DNA of 64,000 bases from Stenotrophomonas maltophilia (GTDB lineage Bacteria; Pseudomonadota; Gammaproteobacteria; Xanthomonadales; Xanthomonadaceae): NCBI RefSeq assembly GCF_002799155.1, contig NZ_NERD01000002.1, forward strand, positions 3,720,001 to 3,784,000, given 5' to 3'. The position numbers and the translations under genes were made by a program. This document shows, piece after piece, positions 41,380-49,869 of this stretch (the stretch's first letter is position 1; each line of letters begins with the position of its first letter). The notes under the pieces are model-generated. The model saw only the letters and a program-made list of their open reading frames with translations. It was not told where the DNA came from and did not search any database.

Positions 41380-41754
41380 ATGAGCAAGCTGACCGTAATC
41401 ACCGACCGCGCTCTGGAGCGCGCCCTGGAGCTGGCCCACACCGCCGGCGATGGCCTGAAGAGCGCCGGTGGCAGCCTGCGCAATGCGGACTGGATCAAGA
41501 CCGGCGCCGCCATCGGCGCAGTGAAGACCGGCGGCAAGGTGGCGACCAAGTTCGTGCGCCGCAATCCGGCGGTGGCCGTGGCTGCAGCTGCGGTCGGCGT
41601 GGGCCTGCTCGGCTATGCGCTGTACCGCAAGCAGCAGAAGAAGAAGGCGGCCAATGGCCACGTAGTGAATGGGCAGGCGCAACGCATCAACGCGCGTGAC
41701 CGCCGCAACGACACCGTCGTGGACGAGCACAGCGATATCGGCAGCGACGCCTGA
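41380..41754 (+). CDS. Small protein with one membrane helix
   Basis: A 124-residue protein. MSKLTVITDRALERALELAH leads to a Gly-rich helix region (TGAAIGAVKTGGKVATKF) and one hydrophobic segment at about 64-82 (AVAVAAAAVGVGLLGYAL), then a basic stretch KKQQKKKAAN-like and an acidic tail. No family was recognised. A GC-rich hairpin (GGAGCCC-type, 41780-41805, with TTTTCATTT after it) looks like its terminator. Confidence 0.7.
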   Translation: MSKLTVITDRALERALELAHTAGDGLKSAGGSLRNADWIKTGAAIGAVKTGGKVATKFVRRNPAVAVAAAAVGVGLLGYALYRKQQKKKAANGHVVNGQAQRINARDRRNDTVVDEHSDIGSDA

Positions 41755-41814
41755 GACCGTTGACCGCTGCCAGGGCCGGGGTCCTTCCCCAGGAAGGGCT
41801 CCGGCCTTTTCATT

Positions 41815-42384
41815 TCAACCGATCTGCCGCCACTGCCCGGGCTGCAGGCCCTCCAGCCGGTACGGCCCCATCGCCACCCGCACCAGACGCAGCGTCGGCA
41901 GGTTCACCGCCGCGGTCATCCGACGCACCTGGCGGTTGCGGCCCTCGCGGATCGTGACCGCCAACCAGCTGTCGGGTACGGTCTTGCGGAAGCGCACCGG
42001 CGGATCACGCGTCCACAGCGACGGCGCCGGGTCGAGGCGCTCGATCTTCGCCGGCAGGGTCGGCCCGTCGTTCAGCTCTACGCAGTCGCGCAGCCGTTGC
42101 AGCTGCTCGTCGCTGGGCGTGCCTTCCACCTGCACCCAGTAGGTCTTGTCGGCCTTGTGCTTCGGGTCGGTCAGCTTGTGCGCCAGCGTGCCGTTGTCGG
42201 TCAGCAGCAGCAGGCCCTCGCTGTCATGGTCCAGCCGGCCGGCGGCATACACGCGCGGCGGCAGGCCGAACCCGGCCAGGGTCGGCCGCGGCGGCACGCT
42301 GCGGTCGGTGAACTGGCAGAGCACGTTGAAGGGCTTGTTGAAGGCAATCAGCATTGCGGGCATGGCGGGCGGCGGGTGGGGCAT
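41815..42384 (-). CDS. rluE: 23S rRNA pseudouridine synthase, RluE type
   Basis: An about 189-residue RsuA-family synthase lacking the S4 domain. The catalytic Asp is in AAGRLDHDSEGLLLLT, and TIREGRNRQVRRMTAAVNLPTLRLVRVAMGPY is the family's C-terminal signature. The short form with PPVRFRKTVPDSWL matches E. coli RluE, which modifies U2457 of 23S rRNA. The ATG at 42384 has GGGA upstream; ATGs at 42363 and 42354 (MLIAFNKPF) are alternatives. Confidence 0.88.
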   Translation of the reverse strand: MPHPPPAMPAMLIAFNKPFNVLCQFTDRSVPPRPTLAGFGLPPRVYAAGRLDHDSEGLLLLTDNGTLAHKLTDPKHKADKTYWVQVEGTPSDEQLQRLRDCVELNDGPTLPAKIERLDPAPSLWTRDPPVRFRKTVPDSWLAVTIREGRNRQVRRMTAAVNLPTLRLVRVAMGPYRLEGLQPGQWRQIG

Positions 42385-42422
42385 TGTCCCATTCCCGCAT
42401 CGCCGCCGCGATCACCGGCTGC

Positions 42423-42683
42423 TCAGCCGAAGACCTTCCTTTCCATCAACAGCGCAACGAGCACCACTACGACGCCGCACGTGGCGGCAGCGTTGGCACG
42501 GTACCGCAGCCGCGCTACCGGTGGGCAGATCCTGCGCGCGCGTTCGTCCAGCAGGCAACCAACGAGCAGCACCGCAAAACCTGCCGCCGCCACGAGGTCA
42601 TGCACGTGACCCGCATGGAACACGAAGTCGTATAACCGCGGCAACGCCATCAATGCGAAGGCGAAGTACAGCACTTTCTTCAA
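42423..42683 (-). CDS. Small membrane protein with TTG start
   Basis: An 86-residue protein starting at a TTG (42683) with a GGAG 7 bases upstream; this gives MKKVLYFAFALMALPRLYDF. ATG at 42647 would lose the first helix. Three hydrophobic helices are visible (about 3-20, 27-45, 62-80). No family was recognised. Confidence 0.6.
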   Translation of the reverse strand: MKKVLYFAFALMALPRLYDFVFHAGHVHDLVAAAGFAVLLVGCLLDERARRICPPVARLRYRANAAATCGVVVVLVALLMERKVFG

Positions 42684-42784
42684 CAGCACACTCCATTGAC
42701 GGCAGCGCCGGGCATTGCCCGGCGGCGACCCATTCCATCCAACACCGCGCTGCGCGCTCACCGGGCGCAGCCCAGCGCCACCCG

Positions 42785-43642
42785 CTACGGCTTGATGAAG
42801 CGCAGGGTCATGCGGTCGCTTTCGCCGATCGCCTGGTACTTCGCATCGTCGGCCTTGTCGTGCTGGTTGGTCGGCGGCAGCGTCCACACGCCGTTCGGGT
42901 GGTCCTTGGTGTCACGCGGGTTGGCGTTGACCTCGCTGCGTGCGTCCAGCTTGAAGCCGGCGGCCTCGGCCATCGCGATTACCTGCTGCTGGCCGACATA
43001 GCCGGTGTCATCGTCGTCGGCCACGTCGGCCTTGGCGCGATGCTCGACCACGCCCAGCACGCCGCCCGGCTTGAGCACGTTGAAGAAGCCCTGGAACATG
43101 CCCTGCGCCTGGCCGGCCTTGCGCCAGTTGTGCACGTTGCGGAAGGTCAGCACCACATCGGCTGAACTGGCCGGGCCGAACACCGGCTTGGCCGGATCGT
43201 AGGCCACCACGGCGGTCTTGCCGAACTGTGCCGGCGCAGCGGCGTACTTCTTTTCCAGGCTGTCGCGGCTGCGCTGCTGGTAGTCACGGCCGCGGCCTTC
43301 GGCAACGGCCATCGGATCGACCACGGCGGCAACGTAGTGGCCCTTGTCGTGCAGCAGCGGCGCCAGGATTTCCGAGTACCAGCCGTTGCCAGGGGTGATC
43401 TCGATGACGGTCTTCTCCGGTGCCACCTTGAAGAACGACAACGTCTGCGCAGGATGACGGAAGCCATCGCGCTTGACGTTGTTGGCATCGCGGGTGGGCG
43501 CCTTCACCGCCGCGTCGATGGCCGGTGAGACCTGGATCTTCGCCGGTGCGACCGTGGCCGGTACGGCGAACGCGGGAACAGCGGCAAGCAGGGCCGAAGC
43601 AAGCAGCAGGCGGCAACCACGCAGGGACGAAGCAGGCATCAT
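42785..43642 (-). CDS. Exported class I SAM-methyltransferase-like protein
   Basis: A 285-residue protein with a signal peptide (start MMPASSLRGCRLLLASALLA at 43642, GGAG upstream, cleavage near AVPA). The mature part has SAM-binding fold motifs: TVIEITPGNGWYSEILAPLL, DVVLTFRNVHNW and LKPGGVLGVVEHRA. Methyltransferase-like proteins with export signals occur in several proteobacteria. SAM is not known to be abundant in the periplasm, so activity there is uncertain. Confidence 0.82.
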   Translation of the reverse strand: MMPASSLRGCRLLLASALLAAVPAFAVPATVAPAKIQVSPAIDAAVKAPTRDANNVKRDGFRHPAQTLSFFKVAPEKTVIEITPGNGWYSEILAPLLHDKGHYVAAVVDPMAVAEGRGRDYQQRSRDSLEKKYAAAPAQFGKTAVVAYDPAKPVFGPASSADVVLTFRNVHNWRKAGQAQGMFQGFFNVLKPGGVLGVVEHRAKADVADDDDTGYVGQQQVIAMAEAAGFKLDARSEVNANPRDTKDHPNGVWTLPPTNQHDKADDAKYQAIGESDRMTLRFIKP

Positions 43643-43811
43643 CGGAGCGACTCCAGCGGAAGATGCGGCGAGACTAGCAGCCGCGGCGTCCCAGGTGTTC
43701 ACAAAACGTTAGCTGCGTGCGCATCGCGGAACACTGTTTTGTGGTCGCCGCCGCAGCGCGGTCACACAACGCGTTCTATTCTGGAGCACTTCCCCCAAGG
43801 AGTCCGTGCCC

Positions 43812-44768
43812 ATGACGGCAACCCGCGAACTGGGCCGTTCCGGCCTGCATGTACGTCCGCTCGCCTTCGGTGGCAACGTGTTCGGCTGGAGCGCCGATGA
43901 GAAGGCCAGCTTCGCCCTGCTCGATGCCTTCGTCGACGCCGGCTTCAACCTGGTCGACACCGCCGATGTGTACTCGGCCTGGGTGCCGGGCAATGCCGGC
44001 GGCGAATCGGAAACGCTGATCGGCAAGTGGTTTGCCCGCAGCGGCAAGCGCGACAAGGTGGTGCTGGCGACCAAGGTGGCCAAATGGGCCGAACGCCCCG
44101 GCCTGACCCCGGACAACATCAATGCCGCGGTCGAGGATTCACTGCGCCGCCTGCAGACCGACGTGATCGATCTGTACCAGGCCCACGAGGATGACGAGTC
44201 GACGCCACTGGAAGCGACCCTGGCCGCGTTCGGCCGCCTGATCGAAGCCGGCAAGGTGCGCGCGATCGGTGCCTCCAACTACAGCGCCACGCGCCTGGCC
44301 GACGCGCTGAAGGTGTCCACCGACTACAAGCTGCCGCGTTACGAAACCCTGCAGCCGGAGTACAACCTGTACGACCGTGCCGGCTACGAGAAGGAGCTGG
44401 AACCACTGGTGGAGCGCGAACAGATCGGCGTGATCGGCTACTACGCGCTGGCCAGCGGCTTCCTCAGCGGCAAGTACCGCACGCCGGCCGATGCGGCCAA
44501 GAGCCCGGCACGTGGCGAAACGGTGGTGAAGCGCTATCTGAATCCGCGTGGCCTGCGCATCCTGCAGGCGCTGGACGACGTGGCCAGCAAGCACAATGCC
44601 AGTGCCGCGCAGATCGCACTCGCATGGCAGATCGCACGGCCGTCGATCACCGCGCCGATCGTCAGCGCCACCAGCGTCGAGCAGCTGCACGATCTGCTGG
44701 CGGCGGCCAACCTGTCGCTGAGCGTGCAGGATGTCGCGCAGCTGGATGCCGCCAGCAAAGAAGGCTGA
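43812..44768 (+). CDS. Aldo/keto reductase
   Basis: A 318-residue NADPH-dependent reductase. The tetrad region is visible as LVDTADVYSAW (Asp, Tyr), VLATKVAKW (Lys) and LYQAHEDDE (His). PEYNLYDRAGYEKELEP and GVIGYYALASGFLSGKYR match the YajO/Tas-like subgroup. The ATG at 43812 lies 9 bases after AAGGAG; a GTG at 43806 is possible but too close to it. Confidence 0.9.
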   Translation: MTATRELGRSGLHVRPLAFGGNVFGWSADEKASFALLDAFVDAGFNLVDTADVYSAWVPGNAGGESETLIGKWFARSGKRDKVVLATKVAKWAERPGLTPDNINAAVEDSLRRLQTDVIDLYQAHEDDESTPLEATLAAFGRLIEAGKVRAIGASNYSATRLADALKVSTDYKLPRYETLQPEYNLYDRAGYEKELEPLVEREQIGVIGYYALASGFLSGKYRTPADAAKSPARGETVVKRYLNPRGLRILQALDDVASKHNASAAQIALAWQIARPSITAPIVSATSVEQLHDLLAAANLSLSVQDVAQLDAASKEG

Positions 44769-44771
44769 GTT

Positions 44772-44794
44772 GTAGTGCCGGCCGCTGGCCGGCA
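44772..44794. repeat. GTAG-type palindrome (TGCCGGCC...GGCCGGCA)
   Basis: GTAGTGCCGGCCGCTGGCCG then GCA, three bases after the aldo/keto reductase stop. Confidence 0.75.
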
Positions 44795-44830
44795 TCGCAC
44801 AATGCCGAAGAAAATAATTGAACAAAATGG

Positions 44831-44859
44831 TTGCACGCGAGTAAATCGTGGTTTATCGT
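44831..44859 (+). promoter_or_regulatory. Candidate sigma-70 promoter
   Basis: TTGCAC (44831-44836), a 17-base spacer, then TATCGT (44854-44859). The surrounding DNA is locally AT-rich. It would start a transcript near 44866 that ends at the terminator at 45043-45076. Confidence 0.55.
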
Positions 44860-44865
44860 GCGCAC

Positions 44866-45076
44866 CTCGTTTCAACAACCACTGGAAACTTCCCTTGAAC
44901 GCGCATTCCGTCGCCATCGCCAAACTGCTGCCATGCCTGCGCATGGACGTGCTGGCGCGCGCGTTCGGCAAGGAAGTCCAGCTGACAACGGCCTGATACC
45001 CGCCCTGCGGAGATCGGCCACCCCGATCTCCGAGGCCTGACGACGCCCTCGGAACGCAAGTCCCGGGGGCGTTTTC
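44866..45076 (+). ncRNA. Short transcription unit: small RNA or small-protein gene
   Basis: Bounded by a promoter and a strong terminator, about 210 bases. It contains a 33-codon frame with a TTG start (44895-44996, MNAHSVAIAKLLPCLRMDVL...) and, after it, a 9-bp perfect hairpin GGAGATCGG/CCGATCTCC (45009-45031). Either the RNA itself or the small peptide could be the product. No known family was recognised. Confidence 0.45.
45043..45076 (+). terminator. Rho-independent terminator
   Basis: A 10-bp stem (45043-45052 with 45063-45072, one G-T pair), a 10-base loop and then TTTTCGTTT. It isolates the short unit from the tRNA-like leader that follows. Confidence 0.75.
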
Positions 45077-45198
45077 GTTTGCGTCGGCACAAGGACCCGC
45101 GATGCCAGAACTGCACCCCGCGCGGCAACCCGCCGCTCACTGACCCAGGCTTTTCCGCCCCGCCGAAGGATTTACTTCGCGCGAGTGGCGACGCCTGG

Positions 45199-45242
45199 AC
45201 ATTATCTGCATCGCACCCAAACATTATCGCTCGCGATAATGT
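45199..45242. promoter_or_regulatory. Candidate operator: inverted repeat plus half site
   Basis: ACATTATCGC (45221-45230) and GCGATAATGT (45233-45242) are a perfect 10-bp inverted repeat around TC. ACATTATC also occurs at 45199, exactly 22 bases (two helical turns) upstream. It stands just ahead of the tRNA-like elements. A repressor or activator site is inferred; no cognate regulator is encoded in the window that I can name. Confidence 0.5.
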
Positions 45243-45316
45243 CGGCGGCCTGCACCCTCGATTCTCCAACGGTCCCGTTTCATCCACGGGCTGGTGCGCG
45301 CGGCGTTGCCGTGGCG

Positions 45317-45411
45317 TATGCCGGAGGTCGCGGACATGCCATCGCCTGGATCGCCTGCTGGAGGCAGGCGCCGGTTCGCCGGTACGCGGTTCGATTCCGC
45401 GCGGTTCACCA
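45317..45411 (+). tRNA. tRNA-Ser(GGA)-like element, degenerate
   Basis: The right side is a good type II tRNA: anticodon stem GCCTG/CAGGC with loop CTGGAGG (U33, anticodon GGA at 45360-45362), a long variable arm CCGG-TTCG-CCGG, T arm CGCGG/CCGCG with loop TTCGATT, and encoded CCA (45409-45411). The left side is poor: the acceptor TATGCCG pairs only 5 of 7 with CGGTTCA, and the D arm needs a 19-base loop. It may be a tRNA-like RNA or a decayed tRNA gene rather than a working tRNA. Confidence 0.45.
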
Positions 45412-45484
45412 CTGGATAGCTCAGTCGGGTAGAGCAACGGATCCTGATTCCGTCTGTCGTGGGTTCGACTCCCACTCCAAACCA
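45410..45484 (+). tRNA. tRNA-Gln(CTG)-like element with shortened acceptor stem
   Basis: D arm GCTC/GAGC, anticodon stem ACGGA/TCCGT, variable loop of 5, and T arm GTGGG/CCCAC with loop TTCGACT are all canonical. The anticodon is CTG (45444-45446) and the gene encodes CCA (45482-45484). Two deviations are clear: base 33 is C instead of the nearly invariant U, and only TGGA/TCCA (4 bp) of the acceptor stem pairs. It begins where the Ser-like element ends. Confidence 0.55.
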
Positions 45485-45839
45485 CATGACCTGTCACGTC
45501 ATGACTTGAAGCAACACCCGGGGCGCAAGCCCCAGCGGCCATCGTCGCCGTCCACGGACATCGCCTTCGGGCAGGAACGTGGAAGGCAACGGACCGCACG
45601 CCGGGCCCGGGCCCGCCGCCACTGCCAGCCACGTTCCGCACCGGTGCTGCCTGCCGGGAACGACGACGGCAGCAGTGCCGGTGCACCGAAGGCTCCGCGC
45701 GCGGACCGTCCGCCGGTGGCCGCCCTCTTCCGCTGGCTGCACGTGGTGTGCAGGCAGCCTCGCCACGACCTGATCGACCCGGGTCACGGCGATTCATGCC
45801 ATCGGGTCGAACCACCAGAGCCAACAAGGAGAGACTCCC
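45485..45839 (+). ncRNA. Strongly structured leader before the slipin gene
   Basis: No convincing open frame. Hairpins in order: CATGAC/GTCATG with a 7-base loop (45485-45503); GGGGC-GCAA-GCCCC (45520-45533); a long-range stem GGAACGTGG/CCACGTTCC (45574-45582 with 45629-45637) enclosing GGGCCCGGGCCC; GCACCGG/CCGGTGC extended by TGCTGCC/GGCAGCA (45638-45684); and CGACCCG/CGGGTCG (45775-45781 with 45803-45809). An untranslated leader or further noncoding RNA is likely. Confidence 0.5.
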
Positions 45840-46964
45840 ATGTTCTGGACCATCAAGGTCGTGATCGGCGACGGCGAGCGCGGCCTGGTGTATCGCAACC
45901 GTCGTTTCCAGCAGATCCTGCCGCCGGGCGTGCACCGCCTGTCGCCGTTCGGCGGCCGCCCGCACGTGGACATCCACACTGCATCGAAGGGCGCGGCCTA
46001 CACCGGCAGCGACCAGGACAGCCTGATCGAGGCACTGGGCGCGACGCTGGACACGCACTTCGTGCTGGCCAACGTCGGTGCCACCGAGGTCGGCCTGTTG
46101 CTGCGCAACGGCCGCATCGATGAAGTGCTGCCGCCGGGCAGCCGCCGTCTGTACTGGCGCGGTTCGGTCGATACCCAGGTGCAGGTAATGGCGCTGGGTG
46201 ACGAGCCGCGTATTCCGGCGGACGTGCAGCAGCGCCTGGGCCAGCTGGGCGTGCTGCCGCGTGTGGCGGTGATCAGCACCGTGCCGAGCGAGTCGGTCGG
46301 CCTGCTGTTCATCGATGGCACGCTGCGGCAGACGCTGGACGCCGGCCTGCACGCGTTCTGGAACTTCAACGGCAACGTGTCGGTGGAGCGCGTGGAGCTG
46401 CGTGCGCGTTCGCTGGACGTGTCCGGCCAGGAACTGCTCAGCCGCGACAAGGTGACCCTGCGGGTGAACCTGGCCGCGACCGTGCAGGTGGTCGACCCGG
46501 TGCGTGCACACCGCACGCTCAGCAATGCCGACGAGTTCGTCTATCGGCAGCTGCAGTTCGGCCTGCGCCAGGCGATTGCCGCGCGCAGCCTGGACGAGCT
46601 GCTGGGTGACAAGGCGGCACTGGACGGCGAGATCGCCGCCCATGTGCAGGCGGCGATCGAGGGCCACGGCGTGCGGTTGCTCGGCGTGGGCATCAAGGAC
46701 GTGATCCTGCCGGGCGAGATGAAGGAGATCCTCAACGGTGTGGTGCTGGCCGAGAAGCAGGCACAGGCCAGCGTGATCCGTCGCCGCGAGGAGGCCAATG
46801 CCACGCGTTCGCAGCTCAACACCGCAAAGCTGATCGAGGACAACCCGGTGCTGATGCGCTTGAAGGAGCTGGAGGCGCTGGAGAAGGTCACCGAGAAGAT
46901 CGACAAGCTCACCGTGTTCGGCGGCCTGGATGGCGTGCTGAAGCAGCTGGTGACGATCAGGTAG
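45840..46964 (+). CDS. Slipin/SPFH (Band 7)-like protein upstream of rtcB
   Basis: A 374-residue protein. A small motif of the form GERGLVYRNRRFQQILPPG is repeated three times (about residues 12-33, 82-104, 151-172). The SPFH/Band 7 domain follows (about 175-330: ELRARSLDVSGQELLSRDKV, GIKDVILPGEMKEILNGVVLAEK) and a C-terminal coiled coil. No N-terminal membrane helix is seen, unlike typical slipins. The ATG at 45840 has AAGGAGA upstream. It is followed by rtcB after 56 bases. SPFH proteins form oligomeric rings; a link to RNA repair rests on this gene order. Confidence 0.85.
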   Translation: MFWTIKVVIGDGERGLVYRNRRFQQILPPGVHRLSPFGGRPHVDIHTASKGAAYTGSDQDSLIEALGATLDTHFVLANVGATEVGLLLRNGRIDEVLPPGSRRLYWRGSVDTQVQVMALGDEPRIPADVQQRLGQLGVLPRVAVISTVPSESVGLLFIDGTLRQTLDAGLHAFWNFNGNVSVERVELRARSLDVSGQELLSRDKVTLRVNLAATVQVVDPVRAHRTLSNADEFVYRQLQFGLRQAIAARSLDELLGDKAALDGEIAAHVQAAIEGHGVRLLGVGIKDVILPGEMKEILNGVVLAEKQAQASVIRRREEANATRSQLNTAKLIEDNPVLMRLKELEALEKVTEKIDKLTVFGGLDGVLKQLVTIR

Positions 46965-47020
46965 GGGGTAGCGGCGGCGCAGGGACGCGCCGCCGGCCCA
47001 TCAAGGACAAACACGAAAAC

Positions 47021-48241
<1,221 letters not shown>

Positions 48242-48248
48242 GGGAGGG

Positions 48249-48328
48249 GTGCCGGCCAAGGCCGGCACCTACCAGAGCAGCACGGCATGCCGGGGTCAGA
48301 GCCCTTTCTGCGAAAGGGATCTGACCCC
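48249..48328. repeat. GTAG-type and GGGGTC-type palindromes (copy 8) after rtcB
   Basis: 48249-48272 is GTGCCGGCCAAGGCCGGCAC followed by CTAC (an inverted GTAG element); 48292-48328 is a GGGGTCAGAG...CTGACCCC element. They separate the convergent rtcB and oxidoreductase genes. Confidence 0.75.
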
Positions 48329-48335
48329 GAGACGT

Positions 48336-49241
48336 TCAGCGCGGCACGCTGTCCTCGGCCACCAGCGCATGATGCACGCCGATCCCCGCGCGAACGCCCT
48401 CGGCAGTGGCGAGGGTGATGTTGCCGACCGTGGTCGCATCGCCTGCGGCATACACGTTCGGCACCGAGGTCTGCTTCATCATGTCGACCTCGATCAGCAC
48501 GCCCAGCGGGCTCTCCGCCAGCGTGCAGCCGAGCTGCTGCACCAGCGGCGTGGCCATCGCCTGGGTGGCCGGTACGAACAGCGCACGCTGGGCGATGCGG
48601 CGGCCATCGGCCAGCTCCACTTCCAGCCAGGTCGGCTGGTCGCCCTGCACCCCCAGCACCGGCGAGGTCTCGATCTGCACGCCGCGCTGCTGCATGGCCG
48701 CCCGCTCCTCCTCGGTGATCGGCAGGCCCTGGCTGAAGAAGGTGACATTGCCCCAGTCGGCGAACAGCGGTGCTTTGCCGGCGGACATCGGATGGCCACC
48801 GAGCAGGCCGATGGCACCACCACCCACCTCATAACCGTGGCAGTAGGGGCAGTGCAGCACGGTGCTGCCCCAGCGCTCGGCCAGTCCGGGGAGCTCCGGC
48901 AGCTGGTCGGCGATGCCGCTGGCCAGCAGCAGCTTGCGCGCGGCCAGCACCTGGCCATCGGCGGTGCGCACTTCCACGCCCGCTGCGCTGGCGGTGGCCT
49001 GCACCGCCTCGGCCTGCACCCAGCGCACGCTGGGGTAATCCAGCAGTTGCTGGCGCGCAGTCTTCAGCAGCTCGGCGCCGCTGATGCCATCCAGACCCAG
49101 CACACCGTGCGAATGGCTGGCGAAACGGTTGCGCGGCGAACCGGCGTCGATGACGGTGACCGGGCGACGGGCACGGGCCAGGATCAGGCCGGCGGCGATG
49201 CCGGCATAGCTGCCGCCGACGATGAGCACATCAGGATTCAT
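48336..49241 (-). CDS. Thioredoxin-reductase-like FAD oxidoreductase
   Basis: A 301-residue NAD(P)H/FAD protein. The FAD loop is VLIVGGSYAGIAAGL, a redox pair is present as CPYC (in VLHCPYCHGYEVGG), and the C-terminal VYAAGDATTVGNITLATAEGV binds FAD. The second nucleotide site is weak (GLLGGHPMSAGKA), so it may differ from true TrxB. The ATG at 49241 overlaps the end of the Rrf2 regulator gene by 11 bases. It is probably controlled by that regulator. Confidence 0.88.
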   Translation of the reverse strand: MNPDVLIVGGSYAGIAAGLILARARRPVTVIDAGSPRNRFASHSHGVLGLDGISGAELLKTARQQLLDYPSVRWVQAEAVQATASAAGVEVRTADGQVLAARKLLLASGIADQLPELPGLAERWGSTVLHCPYCHGYEVGGGAIGLLGGHPMSAGKAPLFADWGNVTFFSQGLPITEEERAAMQQRGVQIETSPVLGVQGDQPTWLEVELADGRRIAQRALFVPATQAMATPLVQQLGCTLAESPLGVLIEVDMMKQTSVPNVYAAGDATTVGNITLATAEGVRAGIGVHHALVAEDSVPR

Positions 49242-49686
49242 GGTGACCCTCCAGGGAACGGTGATGGGCGAGATGGCGGGCGAAATCGGCGCCGAGCTGG
49301 TCCAGCGTGGTCGCCTGCAGGCGCTGTTCGAGCAGCCGCTGCGCCTCGCGTGCGCCCTCCAGCAAGGCACTGTTGACCAGCTGCTGGATCGGGCAGCCGC
49401 CGCCTGGATCACGGCTACCGACCTGCACCAGCGGCGGTGCGCCCACCGCCAGGTAGATGTCATGCAGGGTGATGGCTGCGGCGTCGCGGGCCAGCTGGCT
49501 GCCGCCCCCATGGCCGCGGGCACTGTGCACCAGGCCGGCCTTGTGCAGCTGCGCCAGCAGGCGGCGGATCACCACCGGGTGGGTCGGCAGGCACGACGCC
49601 AGCTGCTCGGAGGTACGCGGGGCGGACTGGCCGACCAGGTGCGCCATCACGTGCAGGGCATCGGAGAGGGGATTCGCGGATTTCAT
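49231..49686 (-). CDS. Rrf2-family transcriptional regulator
   Basis: A 151-residue DNA-binding protein. MKSANPLSDALHVMAHLVGQ and RTSEQLASCLPTHPVVIRRLLAQL form the winged helix, and GSQLARDAAAITLHDIYLAVG the wing. Only one Cys (CPIQQLV) is seen near the position where three hold an Fe-S cluster in NsrR or IscR, so cluster binding is unlikely. Start at the ATG 49686, inside an inverted repeat that probably is its own operator. Confidence 0.9.
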   Translation of the reverse strand: MKSANPLSDALHVMAHLVGQSAPRTSEQLASCLPTHPVVIRRLLAQLHKAGLVHSARGHGGGSQLARDAAAITLHDIYLAVGAPPLVQVGSRDPGGGCPIQQLVNSALLEGAREAQRLLEQRLQATTLDQLGADFARHLAHHRSLEGHHES

Positions 49687-49705
49687 GTAACAACAATAGT
49701 TACAT
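49685..49705. promoter_or_regulatory. Operator-like inverted repeat at the Rrf2 gene start
   Basis: ATGTAAC (49685-49691) and GTTACAT (49699-49705) are a perfect 7-bp inverted repeat with a 7-base spacer; the start codon of the Rrf2 gene overlaps it. Autoregulation is inferred. Confidence 0.6.
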
Positions 49706-49869
49706 TTAATCCAGCTGTCGAGGGTCCGCATTCGTTCCATATGGACACATTTGTCCTATGAAATAGTTTCTTCACATCGCTAAACGAAACGCGAATGTGA
49801 TGAGTGTCGCACTTCAGTGCGCGGGCGACGGGTCGATACCGCAGTGCCCCTTCCCGAGAGTGCTTCCCC

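Noticed and set aside
45195..45212. Possible sigma-54 promoter before the RNA-repair cassette
   Set aside because: TGGACA...TGC resembles -24/-12 elements, but the GG-to-GC spacing is one base short of the required ten.
45775..45816. Third tRNA-like minihelix ending in CCACCA before the slipin gene
   Set aside because: It has a 7-bp stem but no recognisable T or anticodon arm, so it is treated as a leader hairpin only.
44853..46667. Minus-strand frame of 604 codons over the tRNA-like region and slipin gene
   Set aside because: It runs through structured noncoding sequence and the slipin gene and shows no protein-like pattern.
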